Shown in pieces: positions 61,691 through 64,000 of a stretch of 64,000 nucleotides of DNA. The position numbers and the translations under genes are program-made. The DNA comes from Metabacillus sp. FJAT-52054 (lineage in GTDB: Bacteria; Bacillota; Bacilli; Bacillales; Bacillaceae). The stretch spans positions 558,001 through 622,000 of the forward strand of contig NZ_CP147407.1 of NCBI RefSeq assembly GCF_037201815.1. Reading direction: 5' to 3'. Position 1 is the stretch's first letter; each line of letters starts with the position of its first letter. Below the pieces are notes generated by a model that saw nothing but the letters and a program-made list of their open reading frames with translations, made no database searches and was not told the DNA's origin.

Positions 61691-63226
61691 TTGGAGAAAT
61701 TTTATGAGAGCATGGTTGAGCTGATTGTGGAAACATCCACACGCCTTCCAAGGGATGTAAGAAGAGCGATTCAAAAAGCAAAATTAGGTGAAAACGCAGG
61801 GACGCGCGCCGCGATGTCGCTCGACACCATTACCGATAATATCGCGATGGCGGACGAAAATGTATCACCGATCTGCCAGGATACAGGCCTTCCAACCTTT
61901 AAATTGAAGGTGCCGGTTGGCGCGAACCAGATCAAAATGAAGGAAGCCATCAAGCGGGCGATTGCCGAGGCGACGAAGACGGGGAAGCTCCGTCCGAACT
62001 CTGTTGACTCTTTGACAGGCGGCAATACCGGCGACAACCTTGGCGACGGGACACCGGTCATCAAGTTCGAGCAGTGGGAGAATGATTACATTGACGCGCG
62101 CCTCATCCTGAAAGGCGGCGGCTGTGAGAACAAAAACATTCAGTACAGCCTGCCTTGCGAGCTGGACGGGCTAGGACGTGCGGGACGCGACCTGGACGGA
62201 ATCCGCAAGTGTGTGATGCACTCGGTTTACCAGGCTCAAGGCCAGGGCTGCAGTGCCGGATTTATCGGCGTCGGCATCGGAGGCGACCGGACGAGCGGGT
62301 ATGAGCTTGCGAAGGAGCAGCTGTTCCGGAGCAATGAGGACGTCAATCCGATTCCGGAACTCCGCGAGCTGGAAGAGTATGTACTGGAAAACGCCAACAA
62401 GCTTGGGATCGGCACGATGGGCTTCGGCGGCGAAACGACGCTGCTTGGGTGTAAGGCCGGCGCCATCAACCGCATTCCGGCGAGCTTCTTCGTTTCCGTT
62501 GCATACAACTGCTGGGCCTTCAGACGCCTTGGCATGAAAATCAATCCTGAGACCGGCGAGGTTCAGGAATGGCTGTACCAGGATGGCGAAGAAATCGATT
62601 TTGCCAAAGAGGTAGCAGCCGCTGCTGAAGAAATCATTCCGGCTGAAGAAATTATACTGGAAGCACCAATTACGGAAGAAAAAATCCGTTCCCTTAAAGT
62701 GGGCGACGTCGTGAAAATCACCGGCATGATGTACACAGGCCGTGACGCGATTCACAAGTACCTGTCTGAAAACGATGCGCCAATCGATTTGAACGGGCAG
62801 ATCATCTACCACTGCGGACCGGTTATGCTGAAGGATGAAAACGAGCAATGGCACGTGAAGGCAGCGGGTCCGACAACAAGTATTCGTGAGGAGCCTTACC
62901 AGGGTGACATTATGAAACGCTTCGGCATCCGCGCCGTCATCGGAAAAGGCGGTATGGGCGCCAAAACGCTGAAGGCACTTGAAGAGCACGGCGGCGTCTA
63001 CCTGAACGCCATTGGCGGCGCAGCCCAGTATTACGCAGACTGCATCAAATCAGTCGAAGGCGTCGACCTCATGCAATTCGGAATCCCGGAAGCAATGTGG
63101 CATCTGAAGGTACAGGACTTCAAAGCCGTTGTTACAATGGATTCCCACGGAAACAGCCTTCATAAAGATGTAGAACAGAGCTCGCTTGAGCGATTGGCGC
63201 AGTTTAAGGAGCCGGTTTTTAAATAA
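61691..63226 (+). CDS. Fumarate hydratase class I (fumarase A/B type)
   Basis: 511 aa starting at TTG, with AAGGGGAGA 7 nt upstream. Class I features: SPICQDTGLPTFKLKVPVG, GGGCENKNIQYSLPC, GCSAGFIGVGIGGDRTSGYELAKEQLF, GGETTLLGCKAGAINRIPASFF, and C-terminal domain GMMYTGRDAIHKYLSE and GPTTSIREEPYQGDI. Cysteines for the [4Fe-4S] cluster are present. It catalyses fumarate + water to malate in the TCA cycle. Confidence 0.94.
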   Translation: MEKFYESMVELIVETSTRLPRDVRRAIQKAKLGENAGTRAAMSLDTITDNIAMADENVSPICQDTGLPTFKLKVPVGANQIKMKEAIKRAIAEATKTGKLRPNSVDSLTGGNTGDNLGDGTPVIKFEQWENDYIDARLILKGGGCENKNIQYSLPCELDGLGRAGRDLDGIRKCVMHSVYQAQGQGCSAGFIGVGIGGDRTSGYELAKEQLFRSNEDVNPIPELRELEEYVLENANKLGIGTMGFGGETTLLGCKAGAINRIPASFFVSVAYNCWAFRRLGMKINPETGEVQEWLYQDGEEIDFAKEVAAAAEEIIPAEEIILEAPITEEKIRSLKVGDVVKITGMMYTGRDAIHKYLSENDAPIDLNGQIIYHCGPVMLKDENEQWHVKAAGPTTSIREEPYQGDIMKRFGIRAVIGKGGMGAKTLKALEEHGGVYLNAIGGAAQYYADCIKSVEGVDLMQFGIPEAMWHLKVQDFKAVVTMDSHGNSLHKDVEQSSLERLAQFKEPVFK

Positions 63227-63261
63227 AACTGGGTCTGTCGGGTCTGTCTGTATTCCGAAAT

Positions 63262-63402
63262 ACGGTTATCGAGCAGGATATCAACGAAAATTTTGAGATA
63301 TCGACGAAATTTTTATTATATCGACGATTTTTCCAGAATATCGACGAAAATTTCAATATATCACCGAAAATCACGATATATCGATTTTTCGCAGAATTCG
63401 AC
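63262..63402. repeat. Array E: 20-bp modules with ATATCGACGAAAATTT
   Basis: Seven consecutive modules starting ATATC(G/A)(A/C)CGA, each exactly 20 bp (ATATCAACGAAAATTTTGAG; ATATCGACGAAATTTTTATT; and so on), ending about 63402. It lies between fumarase and the cysteine-cluster gene. Confidence 0.88.
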
Positions 63403-63486
63403 ATAGACCACCCATCTCATATCATGAACCAAAGGCAAGGATGCAGACGCATTCTTGCCTTTTATACAAGAAAGGAAGCGAAAAAC

Positions 63487-64000
63487 GTGTCAGCGAAACC
63501 ACCCTTTCAGGTGCAGGCAGACTGTGAAAACTGCTTCGGCCTATGCTGTGTGGCATTGCCCTATGCAAAGTCAGCTGATTTTCCAATCGATAAGGATAGC
63601 GGAACCCCATGCCGTAACCTGCAGTATGATTACCGCTGCGGAATCCATCAGGCCTTAAGAGAAAAAGGGTTCAAGGGCTGTACCGTTTACGAATGCTTCG
63701 GGGCCGGCCAAAAGGTCTCTCAAGTTACCTACGCCGGAAAAGACTGGCGCAATCATCCGGATACGGCGAAGGAAATGTTTGAGGTGTTTCCGATCATGCA
63801 GCAGCTGCATGAAATGCTAGCGTACCTGCATGAAGCCCTCAACCGAAAAGAAACCGAACCAATCTTTAAGGATCTCCAGACGGTTCTCGAACAGACGGAA
63901 GCTCTCACCGGACTCAATCCCGAATCACTCATCAGCCTCAATGTGCCCGCGCACCGGTGCATCGTAAATGAACTCCTTATACGCACAAGTGAACTTGTCC
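63487..64000 (+). CDS. Cysteine-cluster protein (YybG-type, likely pentapeptide-repeat), cut by window edge
   Basis: Starts at GTG with AAAGGAAG 8 nt upstream; 171 codons seen. The N-terminal ADCENCFGLCCVALPY, then TPCRNLQYDYRCGIHQALREKGFKGCTVYECFGAGQ, is the cysteine cluster seen before the pentapeptide-repeat part of B. subtilis YybG-like proteins. It may bind a metal. The C-terminal repeats are outside the window. Confidence 0.8.
   Translation, partial: MSAKPPFQVQADCENCFGLCCVALPYAKSADFPIDKDSGTPCRNLQYDYRCGIHQALREKGFKGCTVYECFGAGQKVSQVTYAGKDWRNHPDTAKEMFEVFPIMQQLHEMLAYLHEALNRKETEPIFKDLQTVLEQTEALTGLNPESLISLNVPAHRCIVNELLIRTSELV

Overview
The window reads as chromosome of a spore-forming Bacillaceae species. 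Gene content and order follow, by recall, the Bacillus subtilis yfk-tre-yfl-yfm region: yfkAB, yfkD, yfkE, yfkF, yfkH, yfkJ, yfkK, yfkM, treP-treA-treR, yflB, acylphosphatase, nos, yfmJ, yfmM, yfmR and yfmL-like genes are all present. Genes carry strong AGGAGG-type ribosome binding sites, TTG and GTG starts are frequent, and most transcription units end in clear intrinsic terminators. I see no rRNA, tRNA, prophage, transposase or CRISPR-Cas.

Layout. 1-2 kb: KhtTU K+/H+ antiporter genes with an AbrB-like regulator. 2-7.6 kb: MFS pump with MarR regulator, a LysM/SleB cell-wall hydrolase, a PAS histidine kinase, and a paired SMR exporter with a TetR regulator. 7.7-19.3 kb: yfmL-like helicase, topB, two ABC-F ATPases (yfmR- and yfmM-like) around a B12-binding/PAS-STAS gene pair, a folate cyclo-ligase-like gene and yfmJ. 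19.5-28 kb: FAD enzyme, nitric oxide synthase, oxalate decarboxylase-like bicupin, O-antigen-ligase-like protein, acylphosphatase, thioredoxin-like protein, MFS pump, fosB. 28-38.7 kb: sodium/solute symporter, GDPD, yflB, CDF exporter and the trePAR trehalose operon. 39-57.5 kb: CrtI-like enzyme, hydrolase, the yfkM-yfkAB stress and envelope genes, split copC/copD, and a small membrane-protein/GNAT operon. 58-64 kb: regulator plus ABC exporter, metallo-hydrolase, class I fumarase, and the start of a cysteine-cluster protein.

The most notable things are: (1) a cobalamin protein with a complete CarH-type photoreceptor signature (W-x9-EH and ExHxxG-x41-SxS-x26-GG) but no DNA-binding domain, translationally coupled to a PAS-STAS protein whose STAS domain lacks the RsbR phospho-sites; (2) five intergenic arrays of degenerate short modules, each with a different core, four of them built on a 20-21 bp step and all placed just after a gene end; one carries Spo0A-box-like heptamers exactly every 21 bp; (3) four diverged copies of a ~127 bp repeat with terminal inverted repeats upstream of topB; (4) an SOS box inside a promoter, followed by a sigma-B-like promoter, in front of an unrecognised 45-aa gene; (5) a parS-like site with one mismatch. 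Gene names rest on remembered family resemblance and were not checked by search.
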